A DNA stretch of 64,000 nucleotides, from contig CM020618.1 of assembly GCA_009829735.1 (NCBI GenBank), forward strand, positions 6,698,627-6,762,626, written 5' to 3'. This DNA is from Pyropia yezoensis. Taxonomy: Eukaryota > Rhodophyta > Bangiophyceae > Bangiales > Bangiaceae. Position numbers and translations under genes: made by a program. Under the pieces are notes generated by a model. It was not told the origin of the DNA, made no database searches, and was given only the letters and a program-made list of their open reading frames with translations. This document shows, in pieces, positions 23,401-36,336 of this stretch (position 1 is its first letter; every line of letters begins with the position of its first letter).

Positions 23401-24635
23401 GCTGGAGATGCTCAGACGGCCGCGGCGCAATCGTTCCTACACCGCTGTCTCTCCCACACAAATGGACCGAACTTCCGCCGAGAATGACGTCTGCAGCTGG
23501 AGGTGTAGTAGCTTCAATAACCCGTAACACGACAGGCCCATGGGACGGCCGCGCATCTGCGTGTGGGGGGGTGGTTCGCTGTCCAGGTGTTGTCACTGGC
23601 GCCTCGGCCACCTCAGCCGCCGCCGGACAGTCTGCGCTGGGCAACGATGACGCCGACGGGGCCGCCCCCGAATGGCAAGCCACCTCTCCAACGTGGCGCA
23701 TCAGTAGACGGTTCTTGGGCTTGAACGACCCCGCCGACCGGCCCGGCCCAGCCGCTTCTGAAACCAGGGGCGGAGTGGTTGCAGGCAGGCGGACAGTGGC
23801 GGCTGGTGGTAGAGGTGTGTCGCTCGTCATGGGCGGGGAAGATAATGCAGGCGACGGTGGCACATCCCGGTCATTCGCTGCCGTTGAAGGCCCTGCGTCA
23901 CCACTCGGGATGGGTGCCTTGGATGTGGACGCTTTGGCACCCGTCAAAGTACCCGCACTGCCCCGTTGAGGCGGAGTGGCCGACGCCGAGTTCCTCTTCC
24001 GCTTCAATGTAACCGACACTGCATCGCTCTTTGCAGGAGGGGTTGTCGGTGCCGAGCGCCTCCCTCCCCCTGGCGTTGATCTTGCAGCAGCCTCCCGCCT
24101 CAGCTGTTGCATGCGCTGTGTCTCCACCGACCGCTGAGTGACATCTTGACAGAGGCCAATGAGCGCGTCCTCGTTGAGGGACTCGGGCCCTTCCGGCACT
24201 TGGACTGCAACGGCATGACGTACGGCGGACGCAGTCAAAGCCGGCGGCCCATGCATGGTACCACCGAGCAAGTGCCGGTCGAAAGGCAGTGGAGGAGGAA
24301 GGGGTGGTAGCGGGGGAGGGTCTGGCGCCACTGCCGCTGCAGCTAGCGCTCTCTTTGCCGCAGCCGATGCCAGCACTGATGTACGACCACGGCCACGGCC
24401 ACGTTTCGCTGCCACGGCCTGACCGCGGCCGCGCACGAGTGCCTGTCGACGGGCGGCTCGGGCGGCAGCGGCCCTCTCCACTGCCGAAGGCTCAGCGACT
24501 TTCTCTGACGTCGAAGGTGCGTTCATCAGCGCTGCCGCGGCCGCACCGCCGACAATAAAACTCGAAGGCCTTTGCGCTGGCATGGAGGGCGTAAATCGTT
24601 GTCCTTGTTGCAGCTGCAGCGACGAAGGCACTAGG

Positions 24636-24679
<44 letters not shown>

Positions 24680-25033
24680 GGGTGGTGGCGGAGGCAGTAG
24701 TGGTTGAGGCGGCATTGAGGGTGGGGCAGCAAACCCTCGGCCCACCGGTGGTATGGCGTCTGTCGTCATGCGGTGGTCATTCATGGCGGGCGCCATTGGT
24801 GGGGGTACCCCCCCCGGTCCAAACGGGAGCCCATTGACGAGCCCGACATGCCTTGCCATCCCTGGGTGGCTGACCGGCATTGGCAGCGTCGTTGACGGCG
24901 CCGCCGCACCCACCGGCGCGCCATACACCATCCCACCGCCGCCATCGGCGTATACCACCTCGGTCGTACGGCTGCGCCGCGACGCCTTGGGCACGTACAC
25001 CGCGCTGACACCCCGCTCAACCCGGGGCTCCAT
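17432..25033 (-). CDS. Giant 2533-residue Pro/Ala/Ser-rich protein, probably nuclear, function unknown
   Basis: One uninterrupted frame of 7.6 kb from ATG at 25033 to TGA at 17432. Residues 1-100 start with a non-repetitive block (MEPRVERGVSAVYVP). A poly-Pro tract of about 24 residues is encoded by a GGC run at 24640-24700, followed by a basic KRGRGRGR stretch near residue 210, a candidate nuclear signal. A short helical segment (SLNEDALIGLCQDVTQRSVE) lies near 290-310. A second basic AKKKRRPE patch leads into the best candidate folded domain, residues about 1480-1645, with EAEMKAAKEAAEKLEPSKPN, IFMVAECLLRRVDEFSEIFE and TPLDEFGPIAKAWYGLDDG. The last 880 residues are nearly pure Ala/Pro/Thr/Val and include three imperfect repeats of about 43 residues (near 18215-18560). 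The open frame and the non-repetitive islands support a real gene. A scaffold or chromatin protein is a guess. Confidence 0.7.
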
Positions 25034-28000
25034 CGGAGGGAGGTAGGTGGTGAAGAGGTCGGCGTAAAGGGTTGGGGGAGTAAAATTGAGGCGGTGGTCC
25101 GCCGCAGCAAGTCAATTGGGGGGCAGGAAAAAAAAAGGCGGCAAGACGAACGGCCGCTCAGGGTGCCACCAGCGGTGCGAGACGGTGCCGCGGGCGACCA
25201 CGTGGTAGTGCTTAATGTGCTACACGCAGCGATGCACGCGGATGTCCACTTAGTCGTGACAGAGATGATGAGCGGTAGCGAGGTACGCGGCGGTGCAAGC
25301 GGTGATGCACGCCAAAGTCCACCCGGTGATGGCAGTGATGATGGTCCGCGACCAAGTTAGGTGAAGGGAGGCACCAACTCCGACTCAGGCCGAGGCGACA
25401 CCTCGATGGTAGTGTCACACCGTGAGGGAGCAACTTAAAGAAGCAGCGCCGAGGTGCCCACCTCCCCGCGGCGCGGCAACACCGTCAGCACCGAGCAGCT
25501 TCCAGGACCGCAACATGCAGCAGCAAGAAACGTCAACGAGACACGGGGTTGAACAGTGTCTCGTTGCGGTGGTGGAAGAAACGGCTCGCAGCGGATGGTG
25601 GGGAGTGGAAAGGGGTGGGGGGGGGGAGGAGGGGTTGGTAGGTAGTGCAGGCAACGGGAAAAAGAGAAAGGGGGGCGCGACGTGTCCACCGCAAGCGCAT
25701 GCGGTATCACGGGCAGGTGTGGTTGTTCCCACGCACGGCGGGGAGTGGGAGGGAGGTGGAGGGGGGTGAGGGGGGAAGAACGTGTGGGGGTTTGTCAAAC
25801 GGGAGAGAGAGGAAGTGCGAGGGGAGGGGAAAAAAACGCGGAGAGGAGAACAACTCCGTGGGAGAAGAGACAGCACGCGGCAAGCGGGCGATGTCTGGAG
25901 TGTAGCGAGTGTGGAGGTGTCGGTGGAAGGCTGCGGCGGGTGTTCCTCACAAAGGGCAAGCGGACGCTCGGCGACGGAGGGGGGGAGCGGGGGGTGCGGG
26001 AGTGGAGCGGTCGCGTCGTAGCGGCAGTGTACGTTGGGGGCGGAAAGTGTGTGCGGGGAAGGGGGAGCGCGCGGGGTGGAAGGAAACGGGGGACGACGAC
26101 CGGGAAGAAGGCGGCCTCCGCGGAAACACGGGCGTTTGCGGTTGAGCGACGGCCAAAACCGCGCCGATACCAGGAGATGAGGGGCGGGGGCCCTCAAAAC
26201 AGGTGCGGCTGCAAGCAATGCGCGGCAGTCGAGGCCGCAGGCGGCTGCCAGTCTTGCCAGCAGTGGCAGCCACGGTAGCGGGCCACTCGACCGGGTGGTT
26301 CGAGGTGGCCTTGCCGCCGCCGGACCGTGTCGATGCGGCAAAAAGAGATGGCCGCCCCCTCCCCCCACCCCCCCCCCCCTCCCCTTCGCCTCCGCCACCA
26401 GTTCAATCGAAGACGTGACAGGAGGCGCGGTCCCCAGCCACGTCGACCAGGTGGCCCTGTCTGCGCAGGGCACCGGAGCGGGGCAGCGGCCAGTGCCTGG
26501 CCTCTGCGCCAGTGCCTGGCGTCTGTCCCGCGGGTCATATCGACAACCCACCACCGTCGTGCCAGCGGGGCCAGGGGGGCGGCGACGGGACGGGCACGGA
26601 GGGGAGGGGCGGGGGGGGGCAAGAGCAGCTCGTGTCGGGGGGGGGGGAAGGGAGCTGAGGGGGCAGCGGGTGGGGGGGGGTCTTGGCAGCAACAAGTGTA
26701 ACCACGGCCGGGCACCACAAGGCAGCCTGATCTCGAGGGCACGAGACGCGCGCGCGCGCTTCAAAGGGGCCTTCAATCGCGCGCGTTCATGGGCGCCCTC
26801 CCCCCACATTACAGGCGCGAATCGTTTCGTCCATATTTTGGGGCGTGCACGTCCAGGCCCCCCAGCCGCCAGCCGCGGACGAGGTCGTGGGTAGCTTGGG
26901 GGGGTCCGCAGCCGCGCTCCCCACGCCCCCCTCCCCCGCAGAGGACCCGCAGATCAACAAAAGCGAGTCATGGGTGATGAAATTCGGCTGAGTCGCCGCG
27001 GCTGGCGTCTTAGCCCACGGGATTGGAGAGATTTCCTGCCGTCAGTCCTCCACCCCTTCTGTCGTCTGCCACTCTCCGAGCACGAGGCACAGCGCAACCC
27101 GCAGGAACCCTTCATTGAGCCCCAATTCATCCGGTCGAGTGGGCGCCGTTTTTCGCGCATGGTATGGCAACGGATGCCTGGATTTGAATGTTTTGACAAG
27201 TGTGATTGGTGAATCTTGAATATGTGGTTTTGAAGACGGCACAACTGCGGCACTGCAACACGACGTACCGTGCCATCCGCGACAACGTCCACTGTCGCCG
27301 TAACAGCGAAAAAAATATGTTCTCAATACATACCAGTCATCACCACCGTATGAGTTGCAGCGGAAAGGGGCCACTACGGGTCGGCGAACAGGGCAGATAC
27401 AGATCCTCACTGCCGCTGTGCCATGTCAACAGCGGGTCGCTGCGCTTAGCTCAATACTCGTCGCCAGCCTTTGCTTCCTTGCCACGCTGGTTGAAGCGAC
27501 TGATTGCCGACACCGAAGGTATCCGCAGCCTCTAGACGAAGGGGTGTGGGTAGTTGATGCACCCCTTGATGCGCTCCATGATGAGCCTGCTCTGATAACC
27601 CCGAAGCTTTCGTACGCAAACACAGTGCGTGTGTGTACCTGGCGGGACCATGTTTGGGGAACGCACGTAAAACACAGCCACACGTTCACGAGGACCCCTC
27701 GTGGAGAGTTCAGTATGGTGCGCAGCTGTTCAAACGCTCTCGAAGCCTGCCGTGAGATGGCATCCTTTGACCGAGGCACCACCCTAGGACCGCTGACCAC
27801 CATGAGATGGCCCAATACATGACCCTAAACGCGCTGTATTACACATGATAGCTCCCACGTCGCGCTGCGCTCTTGCAGTGAAAGGATGGATTGACGTTTT
27901 CAGCTCTCAGACCACATCGGGTATTATCCGCCATAGTTCATGTTGATTGCTGTTTACTCTCATTTATCCGGCTACGTTCTTCAATCGATGGTCGCTGCTC

Positions 28001-30594
28001 TCGGTGCATCGCACTTCGCGAGCCGTAAGCGCGCGCGCGAGAGCCAGGGGCTCGGAAAGTGCGTGTCCAAGCACCTGTCCCTGTGGTCGGCCGAGAGACG
28101 AAATGGCCCACGTGTGTGTGAGCTTGTCCTGGATTCGGTTCCTCCCTGTTTTTGGGCGCGCCTGTGAAGTCGTCGGTCCGTTTGGTGGCTCGTCCACGGC
28201 CTTGCGCTGATTCGGCCGTGTATGGCGGCGGCGGATTCTCTTTTTAGGACCGGTACCGACGCGGTGCGCCACATCGACGCGGTGCGCCACACCGGCGCGG
28301 TGCGCCACGCGGCTGGCGGAGACCGCTGACCCGCGCATACTTAACCTTTTCCATGGCGTTGTTGTGCCTGCCACCGCAGACCCTCCAATAGTATCGTCCA
28401 TGCTTGGAGGTCTCATTCGGGCTGTGGTCCACAGGATACGCCTGACTGCAGACACCCCTCGTGCATGGACTTGAATGGACCCCGGAGCCGACCGGCACAT
28501 CGCCAATGTGTGTGTGACTACGCCGGGGAGCGGGCGGTGCCCTCGTCCATCGTTGGTAATGTTGACCTTCTCAGCCAAGGGATGAGATGGGTCGATCCAG
28601 CAGTCCCGTAACGAGAGCACCGCGGCATTGAGAGAGCCTCATCTGCACTCGGCTGGCCGCCTGATGGGTTGCTCGCAGTGGAGGAAGCCACGAGAGTCGC
28701 CAGTCGGTCGTCTTTGGGGGCGTTGAGCGTCAGTCACTTTGGGGGGTGGTGACTCCCATTTACGTCGCCGTTGTACCGCTTGGAGCCCTTTTGGCAACGG
28801 TGCATGGACCGTATTATATTTTGCACTAGGCTGCGCCCTTCCAATGTACGAGACTCTGAGAGGCGCCGGCATGCACCAATACCGTTTGCGTGCACCTTGG
28901 AAAGTTGCGGCAAGCTATGGTTGCAAGCCATCAGTTGACTGTCATCGGGTCGCGTGAAGCTCTTGGGTTGCCATGTCCCTTCCACCTCTTCAGGAGCACT
29001 CCTGTCTCATCTGTTCACCAAGCAAAGAGCCCGGTCGAGCCACGTCTCTTTGCACACAGTTGACTGCCAGGAGTCCCGGTACTCACGAGCAGTCTTTGTG
29101 GAGTTTGCTGTTTGTGGCGCGCTTCTGTGTTGTCCTCTTTCTCACGTACGCAGTCACAATAACCCAAGAGGAACGGCCTTCGAAGGACAACGGCCTTGAG
29201 GTCGTGCTTCGATGCTTGTTCAATGTGCTGCTCTTGGTTGATTGAACTTGTCGTTCGAGGTGCAAGCGGGAGGTTTGTCAGTGTGTGGGTTGGACGGACT
29301 TAGACCGTCATCGCCTGCGAGCCCGCAGGGGTCCGCTGTGATGCTGGCGTGCTGGCACGTGTCCTGCACGGCCGCAGGTCCTTTATCGTCCAGGTCCTCC
29401 ATCATTCTCTCAGAGCCAGCTTCGCGTTCACACTACCTTCTTGACTGAGCCCACGGACCTTCTTGTCTGCTTTCTGGGAGCCGCCACCTCCTTAGCGAAA
29501 TGGAGAGTAGCGGAGTACCCCATGCGTGCTCTCTGCAACGAGTAGGTCGCCTGGCTCACTTCTTCACAGCTGTCGTTTCAGCGTCGCTCTCATTGACCAT
29601 GACCGTGAGCCAGCGCTGCACGACGCTCTTCAATAGGAGGCAGGATACTGCACTGTCAAAGCAATTGGCGCACACAGGAGGGCTTGAGAGAGACTTCAAT
29701 AGATGATACATGATAGTCATAGTCTGATACCAGCACAGCGTCTTTCTCCTGCTACAACCCAGTCACTGTCTTTCCGACAACCGATTAATAAAGTCTAGCA
29801 CCTACGGCTGCTGCGAGTCCACGTGAGGCGAAAACTCCACGACCTCTTGGGCAATGGGGCGATGGACAACAAGCGCCAGAGTGCGGGGAGCCTGGACCTC
29901 AACCGTGGAGACTAGTCTCTGAAACAGTCAGCGAGCCGTCCAACTGTTCATTGCGCAAGGTCGACCCGGTTGCTGCCTTAAGCAGCGGTGTGTCGGCAAG
30001 TGGTACTTGTTTTTTTTTCCTTTTGTGTGTGTGGCCAGTAGTCGAACACGATGCGCCTGTCCTGCCTCCCCCTCAGCGCCATGACACTGCGCTCGACCAT
30101 TTTTCGCCCCCTCCACTCACGACGCATCCTGGAACACAGAGCTGGTCAAGATGCAGCGGCTGGACCACGCGGGCCAAGTTCGCGGTGGCCGGTGCCCCTG
30201 TGTCAGCATCTGACCACTCTTCCCATTGACGTCGGGGCGGTTCACCAGCAGCCGTCCGTGGTGGGCGTCCCTCCGCAACAGCCTGGACGCGGTGAACCCC
30301 TCGTGGGCGTTCGTGCATGCGTCGGCGGCGGTTTACTGCTCCGCCCCCGGTGGGTGTCTGTAGGGCCATATTGCTCGCATCCCCCAAAACAGTGTATATA
30401 GCTCGTACAGAGTCACACGAGCACGCGAGCCATGGCCGCCTAACGTCATGAAGCAGCACATGCAGACACAGCGGCGAATCCCCGCCGCTAGTCCCTTCTG
30501 GCCTGTGCCCACGCCCGAACTTGTTCAATTTCCGCCACGCACCGACAGCGTGCACGGCCATGCCTGGAGGTAGTGGGCAAAGCAGCCTAAACTT
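25034..30594. other. 5.5-kb gene-poor region, composition less GC-rich from about 26950
   Basis: 25034-26900 is GC-rich and holds purine-rich blocks (25600-26100); it probably includes the promoter and leader of the giant ORF. From 26950 to 30594 base composition becomes near balanced, G/C homopolymers vanish and no frame exceeds about 220 codons. Small open frames (26970-27212 and 27355-27822 plus, 27964-28620 minus) have no recognisable domains. TATA-like TGTATATAG lies near 30393. The contrast suggests an old, decayed insertion-rich spacer, but I could not identify any element in it. Confidence 0.45.
28256..28311. repeat. Short tandem repeat, three copies of an 18-bp unit
   Basis: Three consecutive copies of a unit with core GCGGTGCGCCAC, differing by single bases, inside the gene-poor spacer. 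No function suggested. Confidence 0.75.
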
Positions 30595-33394
30595 CTATGC
30601 GCCCGCCGCAGCGCGCTCCTCCAGCTCCACCCACCGCTCTGTCTTGGCGTCCACTTCCTTGGTCGTGGCGTCGAGCTCTGTGCTCCACGCCTCCAGCTCA
30701 GAGAAGCCAGCAGTCCCCCCTTGGGTGGCCAACAGGTCCGACAGCTTTGCATGGCGAGCAGTGAGAGCCTCGATTTCCCCCTCGAGCGCCTCATACTCCT
30801 TGCGCTCCTTGTAGCTAAAACGCTTTGGCTTGACCGCCACCCCAGACAGGACTGGCGAGTCGGATGGTGCCACTCGCGCACGTGGGGCGGTGGGTGAAGC
30901 ACTCGAGGTCGACGCCACCGCCCGGTCCGCGGCGGCTAGGGCGGCAGAGCCAGACACTGCCTTCTTGGCCGCGTTCTCTTCAACAGCTTTCGCGTCAATG
31001 TACTCCGTGAATGTACCTTCAAAGCGGCGCACTCGGCCACCGCCTTCAAATACCAACAGGTGGTCCACCACCTTGTCCATAAAATAACGGTCGTGGGAGA
31101 CCACCACCAGGCAGCCAGCGTACTCGGCGAGGAAATCTTCGAGCAGCGCCAGGGTGTCGAGGTCCAAGTCGTTGGACACCTCGTCAAGGATGAGCATGTT
31201 GGGGTTGCGCAACAGCAGCGACAATAGCTGCAACCGCCGCTTTTCTCCACCCGACAGACGAGAGATGTACGTGTACTGCTGGGTGCGCTCAAAGCCAAAC
31301 TGCTCCAGCAGCTGTAGCGCACGCACCTTGGCATCACCACCCGTGTTGGCACCACCAGCGGATGAGACGCCCTCCAGGTCCAGGCCCGATGACGAGGAAG
31401 TGGAGTAAAAGTTGACCTTTGGCCCCCCCGTGGAGGACAGCGCCGCAAGATCGGTCACAAAATCCGACACACGCACGTCGGCAGGCAGCGACAGGCCATC
31501 CTGGTCAAAGTGGCCAAACACCACCGTCTCACCCACCGAGATATTGCCCGAGTCAAGCGGCAACTCGCCGTAGAGGGTCTTGAGGAAGGAGGACTACGCG
31601 GTCGCGAGGGGGGACAGCCCAGGTCGAAGAGCGTGGCATGACATGAACACCACATGGAAAACAGGAGTGGTGTATCACATTGAGACAAAGGGAAACAAGA
31701 AAGACATGTTAGTCGCAAAAACAGGAGAAAGCAAGAGCAGAGCACAAGGAGCACACCATAGACAAAAAAAAAAAAATGCGGCACGTATGGCGCGGTCCAG
31801 AGCATGCAAACAGCGTTCACTGCGACGGTCCAAGGTCAGCTTCTCTGGCCATGAAACACTCGGTCTGCACACGTTGAAGGTAGCGCAGACAAGGGCCAAC
31901 AAAGGCCACCAGCAAACGCTTCCACCCACCATGCTCACCACTCTGTCCCTCTGGATAGCAACCAGGACGTGAACGTACCTTACCAACACCATTCTCGCCA
32001 ACCACGCCGACCTTCTCGCCCTTTTGAAACTCGTACGACACACCGTCGAGGACGACCACGTCCCCCCGCGTCAGCGTCGCCGCCTCGAGTGTCAAAACCT
32101 TGTCGCCCATCCGCGCAACGGTCGTCTTGAGCCCGTCAACAGTGTTGGACACACGGCTGGCCTCCTTCACCGACTCTTGGAGCTCGAAGAAGCTGTCCAC
32201 CCGAGAGCGGCTCTTGGTACCCCGCGCCTTGGGCTGCTTCCGCATCCACGCCAGTTCTTTCTTGAGCCTCATGCGGTCCACATCGGCACTCTTCGCGGCC
32301 GAAGAGAGGCGAGCGGCTTTGGACACGAGAAATGCCTCGTAGCCCGGACCATGGAAGTGGACCTTGCCTCGGTCCAGCTCCACAATCTCGTCGCAAACGC
32401 CATCGAGAAAAGCGCGGTCGTGAGTGACGCACGCGACGGTGAGACCCGGCTCGCGGAGCGTCTCCTCCAGCCACGCAATCGCCTCGACCGACAGGTGGTT
32501 GGTGGGCTCATCACAAAGCACCACGTCTGCACGCGCAGTGAGGGCGGCGGCAAGGGCCACCCGCTTCCGCTGCCCCCCGGACAGGTCCCCCACGCGCCGC
32601 TTGTAGGATGCGTCCGTGTCACCCAGGCCCAGCCGGCTGATAGCCGTCTTTACAAACGCGTCTGTATCCCACGCGTGGAGGGTCTCCATCCGCTCTGCCG
32701 CGCGCTCCACACGCGTCGCCACCGCAGCGTCGTCCGGGGAGGCTTCAAACGCAGCGAGTGCACGATTGTACTCAACCACTGCCATCACGTCGGGCGCGTT
32801 AGACGACACCCGCTCCGCCGTGTCAAGCACGGCGTCCAGTACGAGCGTTTCGGGGGGCAGGTGCGGCTCCTGCTCGACGAGTGCCAAGCTGGCGCCCTTC
32901 CGAAGGGTGACGGTTCCCTCATCAGGCGGAATTTCCCCCGCAAGGACCTTGAGGAGAGAGGACTTTCCAGTGCCGTTGGGGCCCACCAGGCCCACCTTGC
33001 GGCCCCGTTGCAAGGTGATGGACACCTCACGAAACTGCTGACGCTCCCCATCGTGGGACAGCGAGACGCTCTCCGCCCATAATAGCCGTTCCCCCGTGAG
33101 GTTTCCACCTGAAGAGCTCGGGGCCGTCACCGGGGAAGATGCAGTGGTCGCGCTGGCGCCGGGCCTCCCAGGCCCGCCACCGCCGCCATTACCGCCACCG
33201 CCGCCGCGTCCGCCACCGCCGCGACCCTTCTTTCCCGCCATGCACATGGGAGACGCCGTCGGCTTTGCCGCGGCAGCGCGGCGCGGCGACCGGAGGGGAA
33301 GCCGAGGCGAGGCACCTCCAGTGGCAGCCACCCTGCTTGACCCGCCGCCCACCCCGCGGGCAGGCGCCGCGACAAGCGGCACAAAAGCTGCCAT
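30595..33394 (-). CDS. ABCF-type soluble twin-ATPase (two exons), probably organelle-targeted
   Basis: Exon 1 is 33394-31979, exon 2 is 31593-30595; the intron (31978-31594, 385 bp) starts GTACGT, ends TAG and splits the second Walker A between Lys and Ser in phase 0. The product is 804 residues. Domain 1: Walker A GPNGTGKS (138-145), signature LSGGQ (271-275), Walker B VLCDEPTNHL (292-301), with His in the switch block near 325. The ABCF linker of charged helices (about 365-425) follows. Domain 2: Walker A GENGVGKSS (466-474), signature LSGGE and Walker B MLILDEVSNDLD, where the usual DEPTND reads DEVSND. There are no membrane segments, as in ABCF proteins, which act on the ribosome. The first 100 residues are basic, Ser/Ala/Gly-rich and transit-peptide-like, so plastid or mitochondrion is likely. 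An in-frame upstream ATG at 33580 would add 62 residues; 33394 fits the targeting signal better. Confidence 0.9.
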
Positions 33395-34989
33395 GGCGCG
33401 AGCAGGCGACAGTCTGAAGGGCGTGCTCAAGAAAAGAAAGCAAGCAGAATGGAAGGGGGGAAGCACAGGCAGTGGGGGACTGGCCAACCGGAGCAGGATG
33501 GCGAGGACGGCAAAGCCACGCGCGAGATTGAGGCCCCGTCTTGACGGCCGCCCGAAAAGTGCACGTGTCTGCCGAGACACAGGGTTAACTCCGTGCTATC
33601 GTGTCCGAGAACCGGGGCAGTCTTGACCCAGGCACAAAGCACATGCACGTGTTCGTGCCATGTGGGCGCAGGGGAAATTTTACCGCCCATAGTAGGCTAC
33701 ATCCAGTGCAAGGGCACGCCGTCCGTTGGCTGGATCTATCTGGTGACATCTTCGCTGGAAACTGTGAGCCACCCATTTGCTCTCTTGGTCGGAGATCGGG
33801 TGCTTAAGGCGTACTTCAGAGTGGTCGGAAAAACACAGTGTTTTCTGACCACTCTCCAGGAGTGTCTGAGTGTGTCTGCAACTTTATTTAATTCGTTTGT
33901 GTCCTAGTAATTTTGTTGTGCCCCACAACGTGCTTCCGGGATGTGCTTCCGGCACGCTTGTGGTTCCGACCAATGGGAGGGCTCCCAGCCTGTGCTTTGT
34001 GTCTGAGACACATTCGGGCGCTGCCGTCAAGATAGGGCCTGACTGGACGTGTTGGGACGCAGTGCCTGGACGTGCTGGGACGCAGTGCAAGTGGGACAAC
34101 GAATGTCTGTCCTCATCTGTCTGCGATTTCCATGCTGATCTCAATCGAAGGGGCGAGCTGGCACACGCACAGCAAGATTTTATATCCTCAGAAGAACAGA
34201 AAATTCCTCTTTTCAAGTCCCGGCCGATCGGCTCTCCTCCGGGACGCAGCCTCGTGACTCGCGGGTCCCCTCGTGGACGGCCGTGTCTTCAGGGACACAC
34301 CGGCCGCCCGATCGGGAAGGCCACATCTGCTGGCGGGGGCGCCGCTCTGCCCACGCCCACGGCCGCGACGCGTCATTGGCGACGGCGGTGGCGGCGGTGG
34401 CGGCGGCGGCGGTTGTGGCGGTGGTCGTAGTTGGTGGGGAATGGGACCTGGGGGGAGGAGGAGCCCATGCGCCACCCCAACGCAGGGTACCCCCACCGAC
34501 AGCACCCCCCCAACGTCCGACGCCACCCCTGCCTCCACCACTCGGTCACCCAGGTGCATGGTCCGCACCCCCGCCACCCGGCGCGGCCTCCACCCTCGGC
34601 AATGTCGGTAGCCGATGTGGCGGGGCGGGCGTGGGGGGGGGGTAGGCCGCCCGGATGGCCAGCGCCATCGACGATAGCGGTTGGCGGCGACGGCGACGGT
34701 GGGTGCCAGCTGCCGTTGCTCTCGGGGGTCCTCCGTACTCACCCCCGGCGGGACGTCCGCGCCGCCGCCAGGTGGGGGCGCCCCCCCCCCCCCCCTTCCC
34801 CCCCCCGAGGCCACCGGCCAACAGCCCCGGGGGTCCCCGCGCGGGAGAGCGACGCACCCCTGTCGGCGGGCGAGATGAAAGAGCCGAGAACGCAACCACG
34901 CTCTAGTTGACCGGGGTGCCTGGCCTGGGGAGCGGAAGAGCACCACATCAACAGTCGCTGGGGGCGGCGCCAACGCTTGCGGCGACGGC

Positions 34990-35020
<31 letters not shown>

Positions 35021-36041
35021 GCGGCGGGGCTGCGGCTTCCCGCGCGGCGCCTCCCGTCCCCAACGGCACCGCCCCACCGGCGGCACCCGCTCCACCAGTC
35101 GCGGTGGGCGGCCGCCGTGGCCGGCTGCCGCACGCTGAGCTGGGGCGGGCCCCCTCGCGTGCGACGCTCGCGCGCCACGGCTGCCGCCGCCGCCGCCGCC
35201 GCCTCCACCGCCGCCAACCGCCGCCGCCGCCGCCGCAGCGGCCGCGGCGGTGCGGCCTGCCACCGCGGCCGCCGCCGCGTCGCCCGCCACCGGTGGAGCG
35301 GGGACGGGAACCGACGGTGGTGGGACGTCCGCGGCGGCGGCCACCGCCGTCGCTGCGAGCAGCGCCGCTTGGGCAGGGGGGCGTCCCATCTCCTCCACCC
35401 CCGACCATCCCATGTTTTTTTTGTCTTTTTGGACCGCTGGGCTAGCCCACGGACTGCCGGCCTATAGCCTATAGCCGCAAGCGCAAGCCTCGTGCGGGCG
35501 CAAGCCGGCAGCCTGCCTGTCGCCGACGGGGATTGGGGGGAGAATGGTATCCACGTGCGGCGGCCGTTGGGGGGGGACTTGCCAAGTGGCTGCCGCCGGC
35601 GCTGTGCGTGCGCTGGCGGGGGCGACGGCGTCCCGCTGCCGCCGCCAACGCACAGCGTCGGCAGGGGCCCCGGGGCCGCCTGGACTTGACCGCACAGCGC
35701 GTGGCCCCCTCTCGGGTGGATCAGCGGCAGGCGTGCGCCCGCCCCCCCCGCAGTGAGGGCGGCACCCCTTGCCGCAGGCTTGATAGCGCTACCACCGCCC
35801 GCACCGTCCCGGCCATGACCCGCCCGGGCGACGTATGTACGTCGACGTGGGTCGCCAGGCCAAGCTTGCGAGAGGGCGAGGGGACGTGGGCATCCCCCCC
35901 CGTCGCCGCTTTGCCGTCTAGCCCATGGCGCCGCCGAGCGCGCCCGTCTCGTCGGCCGGCCCCTCCGCTTCCCCCCCCCCATCGACCCCCCTTTCCCCTC
36001 TACCTCCCACACCTCCTCCTCCACCCCCACCCTCACCGCCC
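33395..36041. other. Intergenic spacer, divergent promoters
   Basis: Separates ABCF (-) from the methyltransferase relic (+). 33600-34200 is AT-richer and holds a 19-bp inverted repeat (33818-33855) and a 23-bp tandem duplication (copies at 34043 and 34066). 34380-35400 is GC-rich with GGC/GCC runs and long compositional frames on both strands; a 224-codon minus frame starting at 35413 cannot be excluded as a gene but shows no domain. A C/T-rich leader (35965-36041) precedes the next ATG. Confidence 0.45.
33818..33855. repeat. Near-perfect inverted repeat (hairpin), arms about 18 bp
   Basis: Left arm AGAGTGGTCGGAAAAACAC (33818-33836) and right arm TTTTCTGACCACTCT (to 33855) pair with one mismatch and one extra A, around an AGTG centre. 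It lies about 425 bp upstream of the ABCF start in AT-richer spacer. It could be a cruciform, a terminator-like fold or the remnant of a miniature transposon. Confidence 0.7.
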
Positions 36042-36336
36042 ATGCCTCTCGTGCGCGGGCCGTCCACGATGAGGGCGCGCCTGGCCAACGCTGCCGACGC
36101 CCTCTACGCGGCCACCCACATTGAGACCGCTACGCTCGGCCCCCGGCGGCGTGCGCTGCTCGCATCGGCGGGGGGGGCGGTGCTGGAGGTGGGCGCGGGG
36201 GAGGGGGTCTAGATCCGACACTACCGTGCCGTGGCGGCGGCGGCGGCGGCGGCGGCGGCAGCGACGGCAGACGCCGGGGTGGGGGAGTCGCCGCCGTCCC
36301 CCCCGCCGCCTGCCGCGGCCACTAAAGTCTCCTCCG

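Noticed and set aside
26270-26310. tRNA-like GGTTCGAGG box
   Set aside because: Flanking bases do not form a T stem and no A box or acceptor stem was found.
25415-26809. 464-codon minus-strand frame
   Set aside because: Pro/Arg/Ser-biased with no domain; it looks like a compositional open frame in intergenic DNA.
26970-27822. Small plus-strand frames as transposase or reverse-transcriptase remnants
   Set aside because: No catalytic motif or terminal repeats could be found around them.
34739-35413. 224-codon minus-strand frame starting MGWSGVEEMG
   Set aside because: Turns into Arg repeats from a GCC run with no domain; kept only as a remark in the spacer entry.
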